From Paragorgia papillata (Eukaryota; Cnidaria; Anthozoa; Scleralcyonacea; Coralliidae), in NCBI GenBank assembly GCA_035771165.1, contig JAWNZC010000175.1, positions 187,001 through 251,000 on the forward strand: a stretch of 64,000 nucleotides of DNA. The letters run 5' to 3'. The notes under the pieces are model-generated. The model was not told the DNA's origin, made no database searches, and saw nothing but the letters and a program-made list of their open reading frames with translations. Position numbers and translations under genes: made by a program. Below, one piece after another: positions 1 through 10,112 of the stretch; positions within the stretch are counted from its first letter, which is position 1; the number at the start of each line of letters is the position of its first letter.

Positions 1-77
1 CTGAAACCTAGACTCAGCCTACCACATGTAGCCCAAGTAATAATACAGTGTAGAGTGTACACAGTATTTACTGCTGA

Positions 78-213
78 AGTCAACACAAAAGTTGACTTGA
101 GTGGGATTTGAACTCACACCTTCAGGATACCACCGGTCAACACGTAGAGTTGTGGACCAGTATCCTGAAGGTGGAAGTTCAAATCCCACTCGTGTCAACT
201 TTTGTATTGACTT
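78..213. repeat. tRNA-like inverted repeat (SINE relic)
   Basis: Two arms of about 52 bp (78-129 and 161-213) are near-perfect reverse complements around a ~31-bp spacer. Each arm contains a T-arm-like pol III B-box (GAGTTCAAATCCCACTC in one orientation). This resembles the 3' half of a tRNA-derived SINE present twice head to head. No complete tRNA cloverleaf is present, so it is not a functional tRNA gene. Confidence 0.5.
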
Positions 214-1016
214 TGGCATTGTTAGAAAATTATGAAAATTATACGTCAGTATTTACCTGAGGTCTTCTAATGTTCAAAGCCAATGGCTCCTATTAAGCAG
301 TTGCTTATAAACTGTGTTGTGTGCTGAGTCTTGTATTGTAGTGGAAGCAGAGCATACAGTAGCTCTATTGCCTCAAAAGGTGTGAGGCATGGTACGTATA
401 GGTTGTACCTTGTTCAACACAGTTTATAAACAAGTACTTATTAGTATCTGTTAAAAGACCAAGATTTATAAGTTGGACTGAGCCATGTTAGTGCTCATGC
501 GACTCAGGAAGACACAGTTTACAACAGGTCTTGTTTTGGCATTACCTTCTTAAACCAAAACAAGGCTTGGTGACAGTTGTATAAGGTGTATGCCATATTT
601 TTAGGCAATAATTCAAGCACATGAAATGTAACATACAGTACACCAATGAATTTGTAAAATGAATTTATTTTCAATATATCATTACAAAATATAGTATTTA
701 AAAGCTATTCTTGCTGTATTTACATTAGAGTATAATATGATATACTGTAGTATTACAGTATGTATTCATACATACATACATGTACGATTCATTTGACTTA
801 CCTTATGCCTTAATATATACATTATATTATAATTATATTAATTACTGTAACTGTGATGCTGTATATTACAATTATAGAAAAATACAGCAGAAATGGAATA
901 TTATATGTTATTAATGAATAATATAATTATGTTCCACAACCCTTTGAGTAAATTTTGTATCTGGAATTATATTTGGTTTACTTTATGGATATATTAGTAC
1001 AAACCTTCAAACTGGC
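214..1016. other. AT-rich intergenic, no gene seen
   Basis: No coding signal. A short inverted repeat (about 296-320 against 413-440, sharing TATAAACTGTGTTG) encloses a GC-richer loop and looks like a small foldback. The rest is AT-rich sequence. Confidence 0.5.
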
Positions 1017-1292
1017 CTTTTTATTATTTTACTCTGTCTAACACCAGACTATTTTACTCTGTCTAACACCAGACTATTATTTTTACTCTGTCTAACACCA
1101 GACTATTTTACTCTGTCTAACACCAGACTATTATTTTTACTCTGTCTAACACCAGACTATTATTTTACTCTGTCTAACACCAGACAATTTTACTGTGTCT
1201 AACACCAGACTGTTTTACTCTATCTAACACCAGACTATTTTACTGTGTCCAGTGCCAGATTATTTTACTCTGTCTAACACCAGACAATTTTA
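1017..1292. repeat. ~26-30 bp minisatellite
   Basis: About ten tandem, slightly diverged copies of a unit built on ACTCTGTCTAACACCAGAC, separated by ATTTT or TTATTTTT. A single related copy (TTCTGGCTAACACCAGA) lies near 28605. The unit is therefore probably the expanded core of a dispersed repeat rather than a unique satellite. Confidence 0.85.
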
Positions 1293-1439
1293 CTCGTGAA
1301 AGTGAGACCCACTGGGGGCCAATGGTGAAATAAATCTACCACAATAGTTTAGTTTACATATACAATGTACATGTATCTACATGTACTTGCACAAAATTGT
1401 TGCAAAACAACAAGAGAACATGAAATGAAAGATAGAACC

Positions 1440-4400
1440 CTAAAGAGGACCAGATGCTAAGTAACCCTCAAGTCTTCTTGAAAGATGGTCTTTATTGCCA
1501 CCTGTGTTCAACCCTCGCTTTTTCAGCTCTTCTCGCAGTTGTTTGATTGAGAGATTCTTAGAATTTACATGTAAATCCATGTCTGTAGTACTAGTTTGCA
1601 GGACATGAATTGACTTAACATGAGAGGCACAAGAAATATGGTCAGGAAATCGTTCTGCACAAGTCGAACAACACACTGGCTTAAGAACCTCAAGGATATC
1701 TTGAGTAAGGGCTTCCTTCACTGCACAATCGACAACAGGTTTACACTCTTCACAAAAGGAACACTCTGAGCCCTCACAGTCTTTATCCCTCCCACACTCA
1801 CAGACAAGTGTATTTTTCACATGAGGAGGTAATCTAGATTCATAGTGTGAAAGATATGCTGATGGCATAGGATGGTGCTTAGGCAAGTAAAAAGCCCGCA
1901 CATAGTTGGCCCGCATAACTTGCCACCACTTTCCTAATGTGCTTGTGGCTTTGGACCGATTAGTAAGTGCGAGATCATATTTTATACCTGCATGTTTTGA
2001 CTCCTTAGCTTGCATCGATATAATGCCATAGCCAACCTTGTATTGGTTATAAAGCAAAGATGCATGATATGACAAGGCATATGCCATTGTCCAGACTGTT
2101 ACATTCACAGAGGCAGGGAAAAAACAGTACCAAGAGGTTAAAATACAATGTCAAAGACTCCTTCAGTCGAAGTATTTCAGGTAGGTTGGTATCTATCTTG
2201 TTAAAGAGTGTTCCTGCATCTCTAAGGTATTGCACTGCTTTTCCTAAAGCTTGCCTTTTCAGTTTTTCAGAAGGGGACTCGTGTGCTACCTCAAGACAGT
2301 CAACCAACCTGTAACCATATCTTGCCAATGCTATAGCTTGTCTCCCTATGAGCCTTGAAGTAAGATTATTACTTCTTTGCTCACTGTTTTCATAATGTTC
2401 CCTAATAATTTTGGCAACAAATGAAAGCCCACAACCACTAGTGTTGGATGGCACAACACCAGATTCATGTACTGGGGAGCTTAGTGTGTTCAAAAATATC
2501 TCCACAACTCCCCGGTGCAATGCCTCTTTGTATATTATGTTAAGCATATGTTGCCATGCATTTATTTCATTGTGTACAGGCTCTGGTCTTTGACGGTCTG
2601 CAAATATTCCAATCCTGGGTGGTCCCACCTGTCTAATACCATTTTTGGCCATGAATTCCAATTCACGACTGTGAATTTGGGCAGGTGTCAATTGCTTGGA
2701 AAGCCCTCTTTTAAATACCGTCAGCTTCTTTAGGGCTTCCTCCCTCCTTCCTGGGGTGGGCAGTTTCCATGTATCTCTCTCAGTAGAGCCAATGGTCTGA
2801 CCCATTTTGTGCAAATCTCCCTTATGCACATTGGCATAGGGAGAGGGGTATGTAGCTGCTTGGTTCAGCTCATTATTTGCCCAGCTTTGCCAAGACTGGT
2901 CTGCACTGGGTTGGAACTCAACAGTACATTGATGGCCACAAATATTGAAGAGATTCCCTTGAAGAATCTGCATCTCATCCGTGTGTTGTTTCCAGAGATC
3001 CTCCATTACTGGATCTTTCTCTGACACACTCAGACAATGCAGCAAGTAATGGTAATCCCTACTCCTTACCATGCCTCCAAAATTCCAACAAGTGAGTGAC
3101 CCAATGCACATTCCCAACTCACTTGTTTCAGGAGCACCGTCATCTGAAAACTGAAATATGAAGTGATCTACATTCTCATTAAACCATATCATACCATTAT
3201 AAAGACGTGGTGACCCCAAGTACAAGTTTAATATCATGTATACTAAACCTGTAATGGTGCGGGATACACCAGAGCAGTGAGGGATAGGAGACAACTCACC
3301 TATATCTAGATTCTTAACAAACTTATCAACCTTCAAGTCACTCATTATTTTAGGTAGTGATACTTCAATATCCATGCATTTTAAATTTCTGGGTAACCAA
3401 ATTTCCTTTTCAGCATTGAACACAGAACTTTGGGTTTTACAAATTAGATTAAATTTTCTTCGCGAAAGAAAATTCTGATACTTCATTGCAACAGCTTGCT
3501 TCAATGCATCTTCAGAATTATTAAAGTGATGGACTGCTTCTCCAAAAAAACCCTGTAAATATTTCCCCCTTTTATAACTACTTATTAACTTATCTATCAC
3601 TTCTTTGGAAGCATTGGCAGCAATGAAATCCCATGCACCATAAACTGCACCTTCTTCTCCACCATGCACGCAACTCAGTATATCACTTGTTTCCTTGCGG
3701 CGGCGAAAACGAGTACTGTTGCTGCTATCATTAACCATTGCAAATGTAGTGCCATTCTTTACTCGTTTAGACCATGCTTGTTGCGTCTGTTGAAGGAGTA
3801 CTTTCAACTTCTCATACTCTTTATTCAGCTGGTCTACTTTTTTCTGTTGAATTTCAGTTTCTTGCTTTTGAGCTTGTAATAATGTTTCTAACAGTGGGTA
3901 AAATTGAAATGTAAACATTAGATTCTTCTATCCTATTCCCCGAATAGGATGAAATAAATCGATAGAATAGGATAGAATAACTCGGTCAGAAGTGTTTATA
4001 TGGCATACTTGCCATCTTGCTCGGGTGAGATCCCGGCTCTTATTGCTGAGATCTCAGCAAGGCAAGTAACCCGTCTGCCTCATATAAACAGACTGCTGAA
4101 AAAAACAATACTTTCTTATACATTAAGCCAAGATCTTAGCCGTGTCGAGCAATTTGGATAGCTCACAGCTCTGTTCTGAGTGTTCTATACATATATTATT
4201 GTAGCATTTACAATTAGTAATAATCACAGATTCACTATTCAAATATCCTTGGCATCAATTTAAATATAAAGCAATTTAAATTATATGTACTGTATAACCC
4301 ATACAGACACTGTATAAAGAGTATTTATGACAGTTAATCAATTGAAAGCAACATGATACAGTTTCCATACTGTATTATTATCAATGTTTTGGATAGAACC

Positions 4401-4914
4401 AGGAAACACATCAACAAATTCGAAATTCTTAAATTACAATCAAGATAACTTATAAACTCTGTCGATTCTAATTGTTAGCTTTACTTACCAGAGTCATCCC
4501 TCAATTTATCAATTTCGGCTTCCCTTAATGAAAGTTGTTGTTCACGCTCTTCAACATCGCCTATTCGAGCCAGCTTTGCTTCATACTCATTAATCGTCTT
4601 CTCAGATTCCTCATTAAACTCTCTCTTAAGAGAGTGGTTTACATGAGGAACTGAATGCAACCAAAATGAGCGACATTTTCTTTTGGAATTACATTTCCCT
4701 TGATGCCCATCATCTTTGGAACACCGCCGATTCTTCTTGCAAAGATTTTCGTCCCTAGAATAATATAAGATCAATCAAGCCCTCGTTTAGTTCAAAGCAA
4801 ACAACAGCGAATTAAAGATGGCGGAAGTCTTCAAAAATTACATTCAAAACATAGGTTTAAAAGCAATTTTCCTTACGTTTTCTCGACATCGTCAGCATCG
4901 CTTCTGGAAGCCAT
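1440..4914 (-). CDS. Multi-exon protein with Cys-rich/coiled-coil N-terminus and C-terminal SAP domain (unclassified family)
   Basis: I do not recognise a named family. Exon 1 (4877-4914) starts with ATG at 4914. Exon 2 (4489-4754) has a CKKNRRC...GHQGKC cysteine cluster and a heptad-rich helix. Exon 3 starts at 3887. Both introns have GT-AG ends and codon phases that match (2, then 1). Exon 3 continues the coiled coil, then a ~550-residue region with an SDDGAPE acidic motif. The C-terminal part (to 1440) has a CxC/CxxC cluster, a CC..C..F...H...H zinc-finger-like segment and a SAP motif (NLSIKQLREELKKRGL). The frame shifts by one base in the A6 run at 2119-2124, and coding similarity continues across it. 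That is either an assembly error or a recent lesion. SAP implies DNA or chromatin binding. The gene could be a host gene or an amplified transposon-derived gene; the function is not known. Confidence 0.7.
3940..4110. repeat. Small imperfect foldback in intron 2
   Basis: The intron of the SAP-domain gene contains a foldback: GTTTATATGGCATACTTGCC near 3995 pairs with GGCAAG...CATATAAAC near 4055-4090. Short TAGAATAGGAT repeats precede it. It looks like a MITE remnant and has no coding content. Confidence 0.45.
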
Positions 4915-5476
4915 GATACGAAACTAAAATATGACTTCTGCAAGTCATGATCTTAAGTGTTCCAGTCATCAAAATATGAAAAAATGTGCACCAAGAAGGG
5001 TACCCTGGAGACATATTCTTGAATTTGACGTTCAAAATTTGGAAAAAATATGGGACATAAGAACTCATTTTATCCAATCTCAAGTTAGCAACACAAAAAC
5101 AACAAAACCGATGTGTATTAGCGAGAGAAATTCGAGTTTAAACTCGATTGTCGAAGGAATGGGCCACATAGAAAATCTTTATAAAAGGACAAAAACCATA
5201 AATTAGGTACCCCTTCCTCACAATATTATTGAAGCCAAATTATTTTGCCGCGTTATAAAGGAGACTAAGTTCCACAAAAGCATTTAGTTTATGCAAATAC
5301 TGCGGCTCAATCATGCGCGAAGTTTTTTCTTAGGCGCCATTGCCCATTTTGTCTCGTGACACAACAAGCCAATCAGCGCCGAGTGGGAGAAAATTAGCGC
5401 AATCTGACCACCGTGTTGCATGACAGTCCACCTGCTTCCCTGCCTACTGCCTGGAAATGGCCTACCTGCCTGCATC
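4915..5476. promoter_or_regulatory. Probable upstream region of the SAP-domain gene
   Basis: This lies directly upstream of the minus-strand ATG at 4914. It holds no convincing gene; a 91-codon plus-strand frame at 4931 has no recognisable features. Locally higher GC and CpG near 5260-5410 would fit a promoter, but no TATA box or initiator can be assigned. Confidence 0.3.
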
Positions 5477-6067
5477 TATCTTTGTCCATCTGTCCATCTG
5501 TCTGTCTGTTTGTCTGTCTCTCCGCCCATCCGTCCATCTTTCTTTCTTTCTGTCTGTCTGTCTCTGTCTGTCTCTGTCTGTCTCTGTCTGTCTCTGTCTG
5601 TCTCTGTCTGTCTCTGTCTGTCTCTGTCTGTCTCTGTCTGTCTCTGTCTGTCTCTGTCTGTCTCTGTCTGTCTCTGTCTGTCTGTCTCTGTCTGTCTCTG
5701 TCTGTCTCTGTCTGTCTCTGTCTGTCTCTGTCTCTGTCTGTCTCTGTCTGTCTCTGTCTGTCTCTGTCTGTCTCTGTCTGTCTCTGTCTGTCTCTGTCTG
5801 TCTCTGTCTGTCTCTGTCTGTCTCTGTCTGTCTCTGTCTGTCTCTGTCTGTCTCTGTCTGTCTCTGTCTGTCTCTGTCTGTCTCTGTCTGTCTCTGTCTG
5901 TCTCTGTCTGTCTCTGTCTGTCTCTGTCTGTCTCTGTCTGTCTCTGTCGCTGTCTGTCTCTGTCTGTCTCTGTCTGTCTCTGTCTGTCTCTGTTTGTCTC
6001 TGTCTGTCTCTGTCTGTCTCTGTCTGTCTCTGTCTGTCTCTGTCTGTCTCTGTCTGTCTCTGTCTGT

Positions 6068-6142
<75 letters not shown>

Positions 6143-6182
6143 CCTCTATGTCTGTCTGTCGGTTTGTATGTCTGTCTATGTA
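5477..6182. repeat. (CTGT)n / TGTCTCTGTC microsatellite
   Basis: About 700 bp of CTGT-based repeat, mostly a 10-bp unit TGTCTCTGTC, grading into (CTGC)n and pure (CTGT)n at the right end. It is open in several frames on both strands only because of its repeat content. Confidence 0.97.
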
Positions 6183-6253
6183 AATCAATTACTTCTCTTT
6201 GTTTCCCCATTCTAGAAATCATCATTACAAGACATTTATCCATAATGCTATAT

Positions 6254-7341
6254 CATTAAAGTGTTTATGAAATGAATATTTGGCTATCACTTTATTAGCT
6301 CTATTTGAAAAAACTATCAAATTTATGTAAATGGTAACTGGAAACTAGCGTGTTGCCATAGCAACACAATAATTAGTGCCACGTAGTTTAGATTTATCAA
6401 GTATGTCCATGTACAAGGTTTCAAGTGATTTGGCTGAATAATGTTTAACGTGGCTCCATACAGTTTCTTGAAATATGGAAAATACAAGTTTGAGAGTCCA
6501 AAAAACGTGCATAAACAATTCGGAAAAAGAATAAAACTAAATGTTATGGATAGTTAAACCGTCTGACAATCCAAAAACTGTTACCAAATAAATAACAACA
6601 GTTGTTGCTATGGCAACAATGACGTTTCAAAATGGCTGCCAATTACCTTTCAAACTAGTTTAATTCGAAAAAAAATTTGGTGACCCCCATTTTTTTTTTC
6701 ATTAAAACTTTTCTTGACGTATGAGTAATCAATAGGCCGATTCTAAAAAAATTCTGTACATCCAAATTTAAAAAAAATTAACAAACATGATTTTTCCGGA
6801 AAAAATGTATTTGTTTTACAGATTTTCTTTAAAATCGGCCTATTGATTACTCATACTTCAAGAAACATTTTAATGAAAAAAAAAATGGGGGGCCGCCAAA
6901 GTTTTTTTCGAATTAAATTAGTTTGAAGGATAATTGGCAGCCATTTTGAAACGTCATTGTTGCCATAGCAACAATTGTTGCTATTTATTTGGTAACATAT
7001 TTTGATTGTTAGGATGTTTAACTATGAATAACAATTACTTTTATTCTTTTTCCGAATTGTTTATGCACGTTTTTTGGACTCTCAAACTTGTATTTTCCAT
7101 TTTTCAAGAAACTGTATGGAGCCACCTTAAGTTATACGTGATTTTCTGATTTCTTATAATGCTGTGTCCAACAAGTGACGTCATCAGACAATTATCAAAT
7201 ATGTGAATAACTCAGTGAAATAACTCCAGAATGGGAAGAGATATCGAAAAAGTGTGTACGCCATTCTTCATCATTTTAATTGTTCTTTCAAATAGAGCTA
7301 AAAAAGTGATGGCCAAATTTTCATTTCGTAGAGACTTTAAG
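6254..7341. mobile_element. 1.09-kb foldback element (long inverted repeat)
   Basis: Two ~500-bp arms (about 6254-6772 and 6815-7341) are imperfect reverse complements. Matching blocks include the TTGCTATGGCAACAATGACG segment, the AATCGGCCTATTGATTACTC segment and the CGTGCATAAACAATTCGG segment. The unpaired centre is only ~40 bp. There is no coding capacity. This is the structure of a foldback or long-TIR non-autonomous DNA transposon; terminal duplications are not clear. Confidence 0.85.
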
Positions 7342-7731
7342 CATTATTGTTGTTTCATCTAAAAACTCATTCAATAAAAGAAAACTGTTTAACTTTAACT
7401 TGTGTGACTTGTCTCCGCACTATAACGGAAAGCTATGGTAAAACTAAGAGAATGTTACTATTTGTCATCTGTATTAAATTTGAAAGTCAACTTTGGTTTG
7501 TTTGTCCACATCTACTATAAGCCTTTCAAAAACTCGTCAATAATTCATGAGGAAAATTCAAAAGAAATTAAAGTTTAATCAGTGTCTTTATATGTGATAA
7601 AGATACTTCCTGATTTACATAAACTTTAGCTTTGATTTTCTCAGCTTAGACAAGGTTATTTTTCAAACTTACTACGCCAATGAACTTACCAAGTGGTTCG
7701 TTTTTGAAGCCGTTCAATAAACTCGCAGTTC

Positions 7732-7792
7732 GTGTTTTATCAGATATAAAAACACTAGGCTTCGCCTCGTGTCTTTATATCTGATAAAACAC
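7732..7792. repeat. Perfect hairpin around a GC-rich loop
   Basis: GTGTTTTATCAGATATAAA and its reverse complement flank a GC-rich loop (CACTAGGCTTCGCCTCGTG) that is itself nearly palindromic. It could be a small MITE or a cruciform-forming site; no function is assigned. Confidence 0.7.
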
Positions 7793-7837
7793 TCCCGCTC
7801 GTTTATTAAACAGTACTTAAATAGCAGCTCGACGAAG

Positions 7838-8400
7838 AAGGTACGCACAATTAACAGTTTTGGCTTCTCACTTTAAAAGCGAATAACTCTTGAACCAGAT
7901 CTGGGCCACTTCTAATTTTTCTTGGGCCAGCAAGAAGATAGAATGAGCTTCAATTTGATGTATACGAAAGCCGGTTAAAAATAACGGAAGCCATCGAAAT
8001 CTTTCCCCCAAGACCATCCCGACGATTTTAATAATAAAGTGTTCTATTTTTATCGCGGTGTGTAATTGACAGTTTGGGCGCCTCGCTTTAAAAGCGAATA
8101 ACTCTTGAACCAGATCTGGGCCACTTCTAATTTTTCTTGGGCCAGCGAGACGAGAGAATGAGCTTCATTTTGATGTATAGCAAAGGCATTAAAAAGTAAG
8201 GGAAGCCATCGAAATTTTCCCCCCAAAGCCATCCCGGCGAATTTGATCTATTTGTTTACCTAAAAAGTGGATACTTTATATTAAATCGTTATTTTTTTCC
8301 TCAACAAATTGTTCAAACGAACGCCATTAATCTTGGGCCAGAAAGATAGAATAATAAGCTTTAATTTGGTGCATCGTGTGTGCCGATCGGTTGATTATTG
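7838..8400. repeat. Direct duplication of a ~180-bp segment plus a partial third copy
   Basis: 7838-8020 and 8055-8240 share long identical blocks (for example CTTTAAAAGCGAATAACTCT and CAGATCTGGGCCACTTCTAA). A third, shorter and more diverged copy (CTTGGGCCAGAAAGATAGAA) begins near 8330. This is a tandem segmental duplication of non-coding sequence next to the 12-bp satellite. Confidence 0.85.
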
Positions 8401-8432
8401 AGGGAATTATTTAAGGTGAAATATTTGCTTTG

Positions 8433-8937
8433 CTAATCCGAGGCCGAATCCGAGGCCGAATCCGAGGCCGAATCCGAGGCCGAATCCGAGGCCGAATCCG
8501 AGGCCGAATCCGAGGCCGAATCCGAGGCCGAATCCGAGGCCGAATCCGAGGCCGAATCCGAGGCCGAATCCGAGGCCGAATCCGAGGCCGAATCCGAGGC
8601 CGAATCCGAGGCCGAATCCGAGGCCGAATCCGAGGCCGAATCCGAGGCCGAATCCGAGGCCGAATCCGAGGCCGAATCCGAGGCCGAATCCGAGGCCGAA
8701 TCCGAGGCCGAATCCGAGGCCGAATCCGAGGCCGAATCCGAGGCCGAATCCGAGGCCGAATCCGAGGCCGAATCCGAGGCCGAATCCGAGGCCGAATCCG
8801 AGGCCGAATCCGAGGCCGAATCCGAGGCCGAATCCGAGGCCGAATCCGAGGCCGAATCCGAGGCCGAATCCGAGGCCGAATCCGAGGCCGAATCCGAGGC
8901 CGAATCCGAGGCCGAATCCGAGGCCGAATCCGAGGCT
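8433..8937. repeat. 12-bp satellite (GAATCCGAGGCC)n, ~42 copies
   Basis: An almost perfectly homogeneous array of a 12-bp unit. Because 12 is a multiple of three it is open in frame on both strands, encoding (RIRG)n on plus and (SASD)n on minus. No splice site or conserved flanking frame supports translation, so it is annotated as a satellite. Confidence 0.97.
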
Positions 8938-9232
8938 ACCTTCACACTGGTCAAAATATCACTAGACCTCTTCTAATTTTTAAAAGAATGTAGACTACCC
9001 AATAGTGTTTTACGTTATAACCTCATTTTTCTTGTCAAAAAGGAAAACTCAGTCTTGATTACTTGAACTCAGTGTTGTACACAGTTTTAGTGTCACTGCT
9101 TCAGAAATTTTCAGATTTGAAATAGAATATTACATGTATGTATATGTTATTAAAAGATATACTTAGATATATGAACTACAGTATGTACTGTATTTATAAA
9201 TTTATCAAAATTGGGATTTGTATCCTTTTCAG

Positions 9233-9478
9233 GTTGTGGAAAGCTATATGTTGCTGATGGCAACTGGAAATTGCGCTATGCCCACTGTATGTGGAAGGTC
9301 CCAGTGACAGTATCTGGCTTTGGAGATGTTAATTATCCCACCATTTGCCCATTATCCCCTGAGCGTGGTCATGCATTCTGTAAGAGCCACTGCAGTATGG
9401 CTAAGGCAGCAGGATATCCATCAGAACTGAGACCATTCTTACAGAAATGTGGAGTTCAGGATATTGATTTGTTTACTG
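9233..9478 (+). CDS. Exon of a KDZ-like (CxC-type) transposase or derived gene
   Basis: The exon is bounded by a good acceptor (TCCTTTTCAG before 9233) and donor (ACTG/GT at 9478), phase 1 at both ends. It encodes about 82 residues with DGNWKLRYAHC, a CPLSPERG.AFCKSHC cluster and a later KCG, consistent with a zinc-binding Cys/His module as found N-terminal to KDZ (Kyakuja-Dileera-Zisupton) transposases. More C-terminal KDZ-like exons lie at 17576-18310 on the same strand, and the DNA between is filled by hAT and PLE insertions. Whether these belong to one transcript is an inference. Confidence 0.5.
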
Positions 9479-9499
9479 GTACTGTGATTTATTACTAAC

Positions 9500-10112
9500 A
9501 TTTTCAATCTGCGTGTCTGGTAAATTTTTGGAAGTGAAGGACTATAACAAAAAAACTTTGTTTCCTGATTACTAACAATTTCCTAAAGCTTTAGTGTTGT
9601 AAAAGATGTTGAGTTCAGTCAGTGAGTTTCATGAAATTCTTTATAGATCTTGAACAGAGAGGTGAACAAGTGTTGAATGCTTCAGGTACTGGTTTCAGAA
9701 ACATATTTTCTTTAAAACTAGAAATGTTTCTAAACCTGTAGTTTACAATGTATTGTATCTTACAATATACATGTATATTCATTATATTATACAATAATAC
9801 AGGGTATAATGTTCTCAACTGAGCGGTCCAATAAGCTTTTCTAGTTAATAGTTTCCTTTCTATTTGATCAGTGTCACTTATTCTTTCAATAATGGTACAA
9901 TTAAAATCACTTATCTCATGCAGCAATTGATTAAAATGGATGGCCGTTTCACATGACGTCTTGTTAGTTCTCATGGCCGATTTATGGTTACAAAATCTCA
10001 CTTTAAACTGAGTAAATTGTGGTAAATTTTGAGTTGTCGATATGTCACTAGCAAGCGTTACGTACTAGAAATACACCACTCGGTTCCCGATGTAGTGAAA
10101 TATGGATTCTAC
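9500..10112. other. Non-coding, no gene seen
   Basis: AT-rich sequence between the KDZ-like exon and the hAT terminus. A 128-codon minus-strand frame (9615-10001) has no recognisable motif or splice support. Confidence 0.4.

Noticed and set aside
1017..1292. Regular repeats resembling a CRISPR array
   Set aside because: Spacers are not unique, units vary in length, and the genome is eukaryotic with introns.
2037..2136. Intron between the two main frames of the SAP-domain gene
   Set aside because: No GT-AG pair has compatible phase without removing conserved sequence. A one-base shift in the A6 run explains the data better.
4931..5206. 91-codon plus-strand frame upstream of the SAP-domain gene
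   Set aside because: No motif, overlaps the putative promoter and first exon region, ordinary chance length.
5394..6259. Long open frames across the CTGT microsatellite
   Set aside because: They exist in all frames of both strands because the repeat lacks stop codons; no flanking coding signal.
9615..10001. 128-codon minus-strand frame
   Set aside because: No recognisable motif, composition like surrounding AT-rich DNA, no splice signals.
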